Positions 57,097 through 64,000 of a stretch of 64,000 nucleotides of DNA are shown piece after piece (position 1 is the first letter of the stretch; each line of letters opens with the position of its first letter). Both the position numbers and the translations under genes were made by a program. A model generated the notes under the pieces. That model was not told the origin of the DNA. It worked only from the letters and a program-made list of their open reading frames with translations, and ran no database searches. Source of the stretch: Oceanobacillus oncorhynchi (GTDB taxonomy: Bacteria > Bacillota > Bacilli > Bacillales > Amphibacillaceae); NCBI RefSeq assembly GCF_000821065.1, contig NZ_CDGG01000001.1, positions 1,736,001 through 1,800,000 on the forward strand, given 5' to 3'.

Positions 57097-58896
57097 TTAT
57101 TCCTCATAAATTTGTTTATCTTTTAAAATCGCTAAGGTTATTTCTGTTGCTATACTTCCAGAGGCATTATCTTCGTCCTGTACATTTGTTGCGAAGAAAT
57201 ACGTGTTTGTTTCTGTTTCAACAAATCCGACAAACCAGCCATTGATATCCTTGCCGTTTACATTACCTGTTCCCGTTTTTCCGTAGAGAGCAGCACCGTC
57301 TTTTTGGTCCATTTGCAGGGCCTCTTTGACAGCTTGGATATGCTCTTCCTGAAAGTCAAAGCGATTGGTATAAAGTTCCTGCAACAGCTCTACCTGCTCT
57401 ACTGGTGAAATTTTTAAAGTAGATTCCAGCCAGTATGGGTTCGTTCTGTCAGAAATATCCTGGTTTCCGTAATGAATCCGGCTTAGATAGGATTGAATGC
57501 TGTTTGCACCTAATTTTTGATCAAGCTGCTGGAAATACCAATTGACAGAACGGTTTAAAGCAGTCTCCAGATTTTGGTCTTGATTCCATTGGTCATAAGG
57601 CTGTTCTGTGCCGTCCCATTCGATGGTGCTTTGTTCGGTTGTGATGATGTTTTCTTCTAATCCGAATAAAGCACTATAGATTTTATAAGTAGAATCAGGA
57701 GAAATCCGCAGTGTGCTCTGATCTTCATTATAGATATGGTACGCATCCTCCTGCATATCGTACAGAACAAAACTGCCCTCGTAATTTTGGAAATAAGAAC
57801 TCAGGTCTTCCTCGTTTGTCTGTTCAGGCTTAAAGGAAGTATAACGATTATTGTCATTTGCCATTACAGAAGCAAATGGAATCTGCGTGATTACAAATAA
57901 TCCAACCAGCAAAAAGATTCCCATGCTTTTGGCACGCAGTAATTTAGAGTCTGCTTGAAAGGAAGCAATCTCTACAATCCGTTTCTTTATCTGCTTTTTA
58001 GAGCCATTTAATTGATTTGCCAGCTTATTGTACGAAGGGCTGGAAGATTTATCGATAAAATGAATGATGGTATTTCCGTATTTTTTATGATTTTTGTCAT
58101 CTAAAGACAACAGTACTGCGTAATCACAAGCAATCTCCCGGTCGAGACGCATTTCTTTAAATGCAATCCAAATCAACGGATTAAACCAGTAGATGATTTG
58201 AAAGAAAACCATCAGATAATTTGTAGGGATATCCTTGTATTTATAATGGTTTAATTCATGCAGGAAGATATGCCTGATATCATCCTCAGATAACCATTCT
58301 TCAAAATTCGCCGGCAGCACAACAAAGGTTTTACGCAAGCCGAATGTCAACGGGGAATGTACTTCATCGGAAACTCCCAATGAAATATTTTTTGAGATAT
58401 TTAACTGCTGCTTTGCTCTTTTGAAAAGGTCAAGAATAGCTTTATTTTCCACCGCGGAAATAGATTTTCTTATTCCTTTTAATTTCAGCCATGCATGTAT
58501 GGAAAGCCCGGTAAATACGAGAGCACCTGCAATCCAGATCCCGCCGGCAATTCCATTGAACAGATCCGTATTTGTCTGCGTTACAGTTACAGAAAAGTCC
58601 TGCATCCAATTTGTATTGGTTCCCCCGGATTCGGGCGCTGCAGTATTTATCGAAGCGGTACTTCCTTCGCTGGACGGGCCAGTAAATGAATGGAAGAGGT
58701 TGCCGGCAGGAAGAAAGTGCGCAGGGATAAATGGAATGACCAAAGCAGCAAGCAATAAATACCATAGGTTATATTGCCATTTCGCAGATAATTGGCTTTG
58801 GAAAAGCTTTTTTATAAGCAAAATAAATCCGACTGTAATGGAAGAAATGATGAAACCTGTAAGAAGCGTTGTTATAAACATGCTTTTCGTCTCCAT
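57097..58896 (-). CDS. blaR1: BlaR1/MecR1 beta-lactam sensor-transducer
   Basis: A 599-residue membrane protein: four spans in the N-terminal half, zinc metalloprotease motif HELNHYK at 213-219 with a second Glu in REIACDYAVL, a membrane anchor near 325-345, and a C-terminal penicillin-binding sensor with STYK (Ser402, Lys405) and KTGTGNVNG. Acylation of the sensor by a beta-lactam triggers the protease and loss of BlaI. It is transcribed with blaI, divergently from the beta-lactamase. Confidence 0.94.
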   Translation of the reverse strand: METKSMFITTLLTGFIISSITVGFILLIKKLFQSQLSAKWQYNLWYLLLAALVIPFIPAHFLPAGNLFHSFTGPSSEGSTASINTAAPESGGTNTNWMQDFSVTVTQTNTDLFNGIAGGIWIAGALVFTGLSIHAWLKLKGIRKSISAVENKAILDLFKRAKQQLNISKNISLGVSDEVHSPLTFGLRKTFVVLPANFEEWLSEDDIRHIFLHELNHYKYKDIPTNYLMVFFQIIYWFNPLIWIAFKEMRLDREIACDYAVLLSLDDKNHKKYGNTIIHFIDKSSSPSYNKLANQLNGSKKQIKKRIVEIASFQADSKLLRAKSMGIFLLVGLFVITQIPFASVMANDNNRYTSFKPEQTNEEDLSSYFQNYEGSFVLYDMQEDAYHIYNEDQSTLRISPDSTYKIYSALFGLEENIITTEQSTIEWDGTEQPYDQWNQDQNLETALNRSVNWYFQQLDQKLGANSIQSYLSRIHYGNQDISDRTNPYWLESTLKISPVEQVELLQELYTNRFDFQEEHIQAVKEALQMDQKDGAALYGKTGTGNVNGKDINGWFVGFVETETNTYFFATNVQDEDNASGSIATEITLAILKDKQIYEE

Positions 58897-58991
58897 TCTT
58901 CATTTGCGGTAATAATATATAAACAATTTACCGAAAGTTATTTGACGTAAAGAAATACATCCATATTTCTTTCTGCATAAGTGCATCTGAA

Positions 58992-59005
58992 ATTACATCT
59001 GTAAT
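58992..59005. promoter_or_regulatory. BlaI operator on the blaR1 side
   Basis: ATTACATCTGTAAT contains the BlaI core TACA-N2-TGTA in a 14-bp palindrome, upstream of blaR1. Confidence 0.75.
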
Positions 59006-59069
59006 ACGTTAAAGTTTAGCACGCTGAGGTAAAGTTATCAAACGTTGAATAAGAATGGAAAAATAGGAA

Positions 59070-59115
59070 TTGACATATGAGGACTACATATGTAGTATTG
59101 TATTACAGTTGTAGT
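59070..59115 (+). promoter_or_regulatory. Beta-lactamase promoter with two BlaI operators
   Basis: TTGACA (59070-59075), 17-bp spacer, TAGTAT (59093-59098). Operator 1 ACTACATATGTAGT (59083-59096) is a perfect palindrome covering the -10; operator 2 ATTACAGTTGTAGT (59102-59115) has the TACA-N2-TGTA core at the transcription start. Confidence 0.9.
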
Positions 59116-59145
59116 CAAAAAGAATGTTTAGGAGGAATTTAAACG

Positions 59146-60069
59146 ATGTATATTCAAGGTATTTTTAATAAAAAAGGATTGGCCTTATTGTTATTGATTG
59201 CTGTGATAGGGTTAGCAGGCTGTTCCAATGAAGCGGGAAACAGTGATAAAAATCCTGAAGCTGCGGAGCGTGAAACGCAAAGTGAAGAAGTTTTTAAAGA
59301 GCTGGAGGATGAATTTGATACAAGACTTGGCGTATATGCGATAGATACGGAAACAAATCAGACTGTTGCTTATCGCGCGGATGAAAGGTTTGCTTATGCT
59401 TCTACGTTCAAGGTCTTAGCAGCTGCTGCCATTTTACAAACCGCATCAAGGGAAGACTTGGAGAAAGTCATTACGTATACGGAGGATGAGTTAGTAACTT
59501 ATTCTCCTGTGACAGAAAATCATGTAGATGATGGAATGAAATTAAAAGAAATCATGGAGGCTGCTATTCGCTACAGTGATAATACAGCTGGAAATTTGTT
59601 ATTGGAAGAATTAGGAGGACCGGATGGACTGGAAGAAAGATTAAGAGAAATTGGTGACGAAACAATCGAAGCAGACCGGATGGAGCCGGATCTAAATGAA
59701 GCAGCGCCGGGAGATACCAAAGATACGAGTACACCCAAAGCACTTGCTGAAAGCTTGCAAAAATATGTGCTCAGTGATTTGCTCTCTGAGGATAAGCGTG
59801 ATTTGTTAACTGATTGGATGACCGGGAATGAATCTGGAGATACATTGATTCGTGCTGGCGTACCTGAAGGCTGGGAAGTTATCGATAAGAGTGGAGCAGG
59901 GGGCTATGGTACAAGAAATGATATTGCTGTCGTATGGCCGCCTGACCATCAAGCACCGATTGTTATCTCCATTTTGTCCAGTCGTGATACAGAAGACGCA
60001 GATTTCGATGATGCAGTCATTGCAAAAGCAGCACGAGGTGTCATCGAGCAGATGCAGAATGAAGAATAG
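59146..60069 (+). CDS. bla: Class A beta-lactamase, lipoprotein form
   Basis: A 307-residue secreted enzyme: signal KKGLALLLLIAVIGLAGC with lipobox Cys about 25, then STFK (Ser86, Lys89), SDN (144-146), omega-loop EPDLN (Glu180) and KSG (248-250), a complete class A active site. It hydrolyses penicillins on the outer face of the membrane. BlaI operators overlap its promoter. The next gene starts 12 bases after the stop, so both are on one mRNA. Confidence 0.95.
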   Translation: MYIQGIFNKKGLALLLLIAVIGLAGCSNEAGNSDKNPEAAERETQSEEVFKELEDEFDTRLGVYAIDTETNQTVAYRADERFAYASTFKVLAAAAILQTASREDLEKVITYTEDELVTYSPVTENHVDDGMKLKEIMEAAIRYSDNTAGNLLLEELGGPDGLEERLREIGDETIEADRMEPDLNEAAPGDTKDTSTPKALAESLQKYVLSDLLSEDKRDLLTDWMTGNESGDTLIRAGVPEGWEVIDKSGAGGYGTRNDIAVVWPPDHQAPIVISILSSRDTEDADFDDAVIAKAARGVIEQMQNEE

Positions 60070-60081
60070 GAAGGTGGAAGA

Positions 60082-62079
60082 ATGAAAGGTTATCGAATGA
60101 TTCTCCTCCTGCTGGTGATGCTGCTTTTGATAATCGTTGGATGCTCCAAAAAAGAAGAGCCGTCAGAGGTACTGGATGATTATCTTTCCAACTGGGAGAA
60201 TAAAGATTTTTCTGCTATGTATGAACAGCTTTCTGACGAAGTAAAAAATAAAATAACAGAAGAAGCGTTTATCGAACGCTATGAAAATATATATGATGGG
60301 ATAGAAGCAGAGAATTTACAAGTGACATCGCAGGTAGATTCCAAGGAGCAGTTAGAGTCTGATGGAGGTGTTATGACTCTTCCATATAAGGTAGAAATGA
60401 ACACCGCTGCTGGTCCAATTGAATACAGGCACCGGCTGACCTTAGAACAGGGAGATGAGGGAGCGTGGCTGGTTAAATGGAATACCTCACAGATTTTTCC
60501 GCAGTTAAGTACAGGAGATAAAGTAAAGGTCAACACGTTAGAGGCAGAAAGAGGAGAGCTGCAGGATAAGAATGGAAACGGACTTGCCGTTAACGATGAT
60601 GCGAATGTTATAGGGGTTATCCCGGGCATGCTGGAAGAAGGAACCCAAACAAAAGAGAAGCTGGCGGAGCTCTTGGATATTTCGGTGGAAGAAATAAATC
60701 AGGCGCTGGATGCATCCTGGGTAACACCGGAAGTGTTCGTGCCAATAAAAACCTTGCCAATGGAAGAAGACGATATAGAAGCCTATGTGGAACTTCCAGG
60801 AGTAAGCTCCCGCGTGGAAACCGTCCGTACCTATCCGTTGGGAGCTTCGACCGCTCATTTAGCAGGCTATGTCCGGGAAATATCGGCAGAGCAGCTGGGG
60901 AAGCTCGATGGTTATGCTGCTGGCGATGTAATTGGAAACGCAGGGTTGGAGAAGGTATTTGAAGATAAATTACGGGGAGAAAAAGGCGCCCATATTTATA
61001 TCAGCAATGCAGATGGAGATGTAAAAGAAACGCTTGCCAAAAAAGAACCTGTCGATGGAGAAGATGTACAATTAACCATTGATGCTGCACTGCAGCAAGA
61101 AATATATAATCAGTTTGACGGGGATGCTGGAACCTCCATTGCGCTCGATCCAAATTCAGGAAAAGTATTATCACTTGTCAGCTCACCGAGTTACAATCCA
61201 AATGCTTTTGTAAGAGGACTGTCAGACGAGCAATGGGAAAAATGGAGTGAAGACCCGGATGAACCATTCTTAAATCGTTTTATTAGCCGTTATGCTCCAG
61301 GGTCTGTATTTAAAACGATAACTGCATCGATTGGATTAGAAACCGGCATTACCAATCCGGAAAAGGTCCGTCAGATTGACGGTCTTCATTGGACAAAGGA
61401 TGATTCATGGGGAGATTATTATGTTACTCGTGTTCATGACAAAGCAGATGTCAATCTGCGAGATGCTTTTATTCATTCTGATAATATTTATTTTGCGCAG
61501 GAAGCTTTAGAGATGGGGAAAGACAGCTTTTTAGAAGAGGCAGCTGCTTTTGGATTTGGCGAAGAAATCCCGTTCCCATTTGCTATTCCAGCTTCGAATC
61601 TGACGAATAATGGAGAAATCGAGCATGAAGTACAGCTTGCTGATACAGCTTATGGACAAGGGCAGGTAATGATGAGCCCACTCCATCTTGCGTTAACATA
61701 CACGCCCTATCTTAATGAAGGAAACATGCTATACCCTTCTCTGGTTGAAGCGGATGAACCTGAGGTTTGGAAGGAAAACCTTATCAGCGAAGAAACTGCT
61801 GATTTGGTAAAAGAGAATTTGATTCAGGTCGTCGAAAGCCCGGATGGTACTGCACACAGCACGTATATACCAGAAGCGGTAATTGGCGGGAAATCTGGAA
61901 CAGCGGAGATAAAAGGAAGCAAGGAAGATGATAATGGAAACGAAAATGGCTGGTTTGTCGGATTTGAAGAGGACGATTCTGACATATTATTGGTAATGAT
62001 GGTGGAAGATGTGAAGGACCGCGGCGGCAGCGGTTATGTGATATCCAAGGCGAGAAGTATTTTTGAATATATGCAATAA
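60082..62079 (+). CDS. MecA-like class B penicillin-binding protein
   Basis: A 665-residue lipoprotein-type transpeptidase: signal ending LIIVGC, a MecA-N (NTF2-like) domain (DDYLSNWENKDFSAMYEQLS about 30-50), a dimerisation domain with NVIGVIPG, then the active site SVFK (Ser408, Lys411), SDN (466-468) and KSGTA (604-608). This is the domain order of S. aureus PBP2a and B. subtilis PBP3, which bind beta-lactams poorly. Being in the bla operon, its synthesis should be induced by beta-lactams. GGAAGGTGGAAGA precedes the ATG. Confidence 0.93.
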   Translation: MKGYRMILLLLVMLLLIIVGCSKKEEPSEVLDDYLSNWENKDFSAMYEQLSDEVKNKITEEAFIERYENIYDGIEAENLQVTSQVDSKEQLESDGGVMTLPYKVEMNTAAGPIEYRHRLTLEQGDEGAWLVKWNTSQIFPQLSTGDKVKVNTLEAERGELQDKNGNGLAVNDDANVIGVIPGMLEEGTQTKEKLAELLDISVEEINQALDASWVTPEVFVPIKTLPMEEDDIEAYVELPGVSSRVETVRTYPLGASTAHLAGYVREISAEQLGKLDGYAAGDVIGNAGLEKVFEDKLRGEKGAHIYISNADGDVKETLAKKEPVDGEDVQLTIDAALQQEIYNQFDGDAGTSIALDPNSGKVLSLVSSPSYNPNAFVRGLSDEQWEKWSEDPDEPFLNRFISRYAPGSVFKTITASIGLETGITNPEKVRQIDGLHWTKDDSWGDYYVTRVHDKADVNLRDAFIHSDNIYFAQEALEMGKDSFLEEAAAFGFGEEIPFPFAIPASNLTNNGEIEHEVQLADTAYGQGQVMMSPLHLALTYTPYLNEGNMLYPSLVEADEPEVWKENLISEETADLVKENLIQVVESPDGTAHSTYIPEAVIGGKSGTAEIKGSKEDDNGNENGWFVGFEEDDSDILLVMMVEDVKDRGGSGYVISKARSIFEYMQ

Positions 62080-62094
62080 AGAATAAAAATGAGC

Positions 62095-62138
62095 ATTCAC
62101 CTGAATCCGGCAAAGAGGATTCAGGTGAATATGTTTTA
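62095..62138. terminator. Bidirectional terminator
   Basis: Perfect 14-bp stem ATTCACCTGAATCC / GGATTCAGGTGAAT with an 8-nt loop; a T tract (GTTTT) lies to the right and A-rich sequence to the left. Confidence 0.85.
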
Positions 62139-62148
62139 GATAGGTTTT

Positions 62149-62370
62149 TTATTCCCCGCCTTCAAAAATGTCCTCCACCTTGTCCTCATCTGATCCACCT
62201 TCGTTATCATTTTTCTCTGTATCTTCTGATTCCGCTCCATCTTCATTGTCATTTTCTTCTTGATTTGGTTCTTGATTATCCGGTTCTTCATTTTCATCGT
62301 CCTGACATGCTCCAAGAAGAAGCATCAATGAAACTCCTAAGGCTGCAAGGTAGGATTTTTTCAATCGCAT
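62149..62370 (-). CDS. Small acidic lipoprotein
   Basis: A 73-residue lipoprotein: MRLKKSYLAALGVSLMLLLG then lipobox Cys22, followed by a tail made almost wholly of Asp, Glu, Asn and Gln. No folded domain is evident. GGAGTGATA precedes the ATG. An intact relative of the broken gene at 54189-54451, with matching upstream sequence. Function unknown; it may act as a polyanionic surface layer in a salt-adapted cell. Confidence 0.75.
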   Translation of the reverse strand: MRLKKSYLAALGVSLMLLLGACQDDENEEPDNQEPNQEENDNEDGAESEDTEKNDNEGGSDEDKVEDIFEGGE

Positions 62371-62568
62371 GATGTATTATCACTCCTTCTAATGTATGCT
62401 CTTACCCGATTTTAACAAAGAAAATCAGAAAAATTGCTTTTGTTAATAAATTGTAAAGAGCTTTAGGGACAACATGTCATGTTTCGTTTCAAATATGGAC
62501 AAAATGTTCATATAGCTTTATTTATTTCTCTGTCAACTTCTTCATAAAAGTATCCGTATTTGTATAAC

Positions 62569-63738
62569 TCAAGGACGCTTATCCCAAGGCTCTAATGTTC
62601 CAATAATTTTTATTTCCTGATTGTGAACAACAGCATCAATCACTCCATCGCTGATTTCCTGATGTGTTAGCCATCTGGAGTCTTCTTTCTCTAAAATAAA
62701 TCCAAGCTGAATTTGTCTGTACTGGCAGCCCGGATATTTCTTTACAGCAGCATCTTTTATTTGATTTAAACTGGAGCTGCTCCCTAAGATGTGATAGAGT
62801 TTCCAAGCTGGATTTTCCTGTGCAACTTCATGACAGATAATATCTAACGCATGGTGCGCATCCGAATGAATCCATGCAATAACCAAATCGATTGGACCGT
62901 TCTGAAGGATGGCTGCTTTAATCCTTTCTTTCAGCCCCGCACTATCTTTGTAGTTAACAAATAACGGGGTAATAGAGGAAGCCGCCTCCGTCTTGTTAAG
63001 TACTCTCTCCATTTTAGTCTGATTGCGTGCGATAATGGAAACTTTATCTGAATGATCAGCAAGCCATAAAGAAGCAGCGGATAACATTCCTGTTCCGCCG
63101 ATAACCAAGGTGTGGGCAGGGAGGTCTTTCATTTTATTATGGATGATTTCCAGCCACGGATGCTTCCCGTTAAATTGCTGACGTAATGAATAATAAAGCC
63201 ACTTTATTTCATTCTTTTTCAGAACGGGAAGCAGCCGTTCTAAATCTTTATGATCCTTCTCTCTGATAACAGAGCTGCCGCCCTTATATAACAATTGTAT
63301 CTCCGGCTTTATATAGGGTATACCATCGTCTGTGAGTGCTCCAATCCTGCTGATAGACCGTTTGATTTGGTTATCTCTTTTGTAAATCCATTCGTCATTC
63401 TCTGAATCTATTAGCATGATTTCGAATAACCAGCTTGTTCCCTGCTTCTTTCTGACCCAAAGACTGCCTGATGCTACGCTTAGGCTTTCAGAATCTTCCA
63501 GCTGTGTCAACATACCGTTATCAGCAATAAATAATTCATAGCTTTCTCCTAAATACTTTTTTAGTGCATCTAAATCTTCGCTTCTAATCAAAATATCCAT
63601 ATCGCCATGCTCTCTTGTCTGCTGTCCATAATGCAAATCAAGCGCCCAGCCTCCAGCAATCCACCATGACACAGAGACATCTTTCATCAGGTGATTTATT
63701 TCTTCCACTGTCAAAGCTTCCCAAGGATAATGCTGCAA
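62569..63738 (-). CDS. Fusion of ANT-like nucleotidyltransferase and Rossmann dehydrogenase-like domain
   Basis: A 389-residue protein. Residues 1 to about 205 resemble ANT(2'')-type aminoglycoside nucleotidyltransferases: WWIAGGWALDLHYGQ and HGDMDILI give the GG...D-x-D catalytic set. Residues about 208-389 form a short-chain-dehydrogenase-like domain: TLVIGGTGMLSAASLWLADH, SIIARN, DLVIAWIHSDAHHAL and RWLTHQEISDGVIDAV, found as a separate small protein in Bacilli. TTG 63738 is chosen because GAGAGGGGAGA lies just upstream; ATG 63756 is an alternative. Drug modification is possible but not shown. Confidence 0.8.
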   Translation of the reverse strand: MQHYPWEALTVEEINHLMKDVSVSWWIAGGWALDLHYGQQTREHGDMDILIRSEDLDALKKYLGESYELFIADNGMLTQLEDSESLSVASGSLWVRKKQGTSWLFEIMLIDSENDEWIYKRDNQIKRSISRIGALTDDGIPYIKPEIQLLYKGGSSVIREKDHKDLERLLPVLKKNEIKWLYYSLRQQFNGKHPWLEIIHNKMKDLPAHTLVIGGTGMLSAASLWLADHSDKVSIIARNQTKMERVLNKTEAASSITPLFVNYKDSAGLKERIKAAILQNGPIDLVIAWIHSDAHHALDIICHEVAQENPAWKLYHILGSSSSLNQIKDAAVKKYPGCQYRQIQLGFILEKEDSRWLTHQEISDGVIDAVVHNQEIKIIGTLEPWDKRP

Positions 63739-63900
63739 AAAATCTCCCCTCTCCATATATTTTCTAGTAGGGCCTTTTATGTTTATTGTAAAAGCGTTTG
63801 CGCGAATCAGCAATGAAACCTATTCATTTTTCCTGCTAAATAAATTGTTATTTTCTGAAATTAATATTTGTGTTACATTAAAGTGGGGGAGTGGTAAAAA

Positions 63901-64000
63901 ATGGACTTCGAAACGGAAGAAGTATCCACAAAAGAAGCATTTCAAAAGGAAAAAAAGAAATTGCTTCCATCAAGTATACGATTTTTTTGTGTGTTCTTAT
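63901..64000 (+). CDS. Start of a gene running off the right edge (partial)
   Basis: ATG 63901 follows GGGGGAGTGG and opens a frame of 33 codons to the window end: a charged lead (MDFETEEVSTKEAFQKEKKK) then a hydrophobic stretch (RFFCVFL), consistent with the first span of a membrane protein. Too short to identify. Confidence 0.55.
   Translation, partial: MDFETEEVSTKEAFQKEKKKLLPSSIRFFCVFL

Noticed and set aside
1..64000. CRISPR arrays, tRNA and rRNA genes, prophage or integrative-element structural genes
   Set aside because: No regularly spaced repeats, no cloverleaf with CCA-adjacent acceptor stem, and no phage or conjugation genes were found by reading.

Overview
The window looks like chromosome from a low-GC, endospore-forming, salt-tolerant Bacillaceae, most like Oceanobacillus or Virgibacillus. 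This rests on the AT-rich composition, strong Gram-positive ribosome binding sites (GGAGG) with frequent TTG/GTG starts, lipobox signal peptides, a tricistronic gerA-type germinant receptor operon, CcpA (cre) and Rex operators, B. subtilis-style tre and mal loci, very acidic extracytoplasmic lipoproteins, and a 'CGCTTTCC(G)GGG' type intergenic repeat of the kind I associate with Bacillaceae genomes. Genus assignment is inference. I saw no rRNA, tRNA or CRISPR array.

Layout. 0-9.9 kb: end of an unidentified gene, a DUF1963 protein, a TetR regulator divergent from a 3-hydroxyacid dehydrogenase / methylmalonate-semialdehyde dehydrogenase / GntP permease group, a Crp/Fnr regulator divergent from a HAD phosphatase, and a CueP-like copper lipoprotein. 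10-18 kb: a catabolic shikimate/quinate-type cluster (LysR, Old Yellow Enzyme-type Fe-S flavoenzyme, class I dehydroquinase, YdiB-type quinate/shikimate dehydrogenase, two MFS carriers) carrying two Rex-type operators. 18-26 kb: SNF2 helicase, Rpn nuclease with a partial duplication downstream, a broken HELGH metallopeptidase, a small ECF sigma operon. 26-31 kb: gerA operon, Nudix, stand-alone EIIA-Glc. 31.7-39.1 kb: a tripartite tricarboxylate transporter operon continuing into two half-size AbrB-type membrane proteins, a PrpF isomerase and a PrpB-type lyase, with a GntR regulator; a 30-bp palindrome and a cre sit in its promoter/leader. 39-44 kb: SodF, acidic lipoprotein, an Hsp33 homologue with a TipAS-MerR regulator, a DUF123 GIY-YIG protein. 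44-48 kb: treR-treA-treP. 49-52.7 kb: malA-malP-malR. 52.7-56 kb: gene relics, a methyltransferase, a FusB-like EF-G-binding protein with a putative leader-peptide attenuator, and a 0.4-kb inverted-repeat element. 56-62 kb: GNAT, blaI-blaR1 divergent from a class A beta-lactamase and a MecA-like PBP. 62-64 kb: acidic lipoprotein, an ANT-like nucleotidyltransferase/Rossmann fusion, and the start of a further gene.

How it fits together. TreP and MalP both lack an EIIA domain, so the lone EIIA-Glc at 30.5 kb is a plausible phosphate donor for both. The Rex operators suggest that the shikimate/quinate cluster serves NADH disposal when oxygen is limiting. The TTT/PrpF/PrpB operon looks like import plus cleavage of an external C6-C7 tricarboxylate, with the hydratase supplied from elsewhere. 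The bla locus places an enzyme that destroys beta-lactams and a probably drug-tolerant transpeptidase behind one BlaI-controlled promoter. The best candidates for something little described are the Rex-linked shikimate cluster, the split AbrB transporter operon, the Hsp33/TipAS pair, the nucleotidyltransferase-dehydrogenase fusion, and the structured repeat shared between 48.2 and 55.7 kb.
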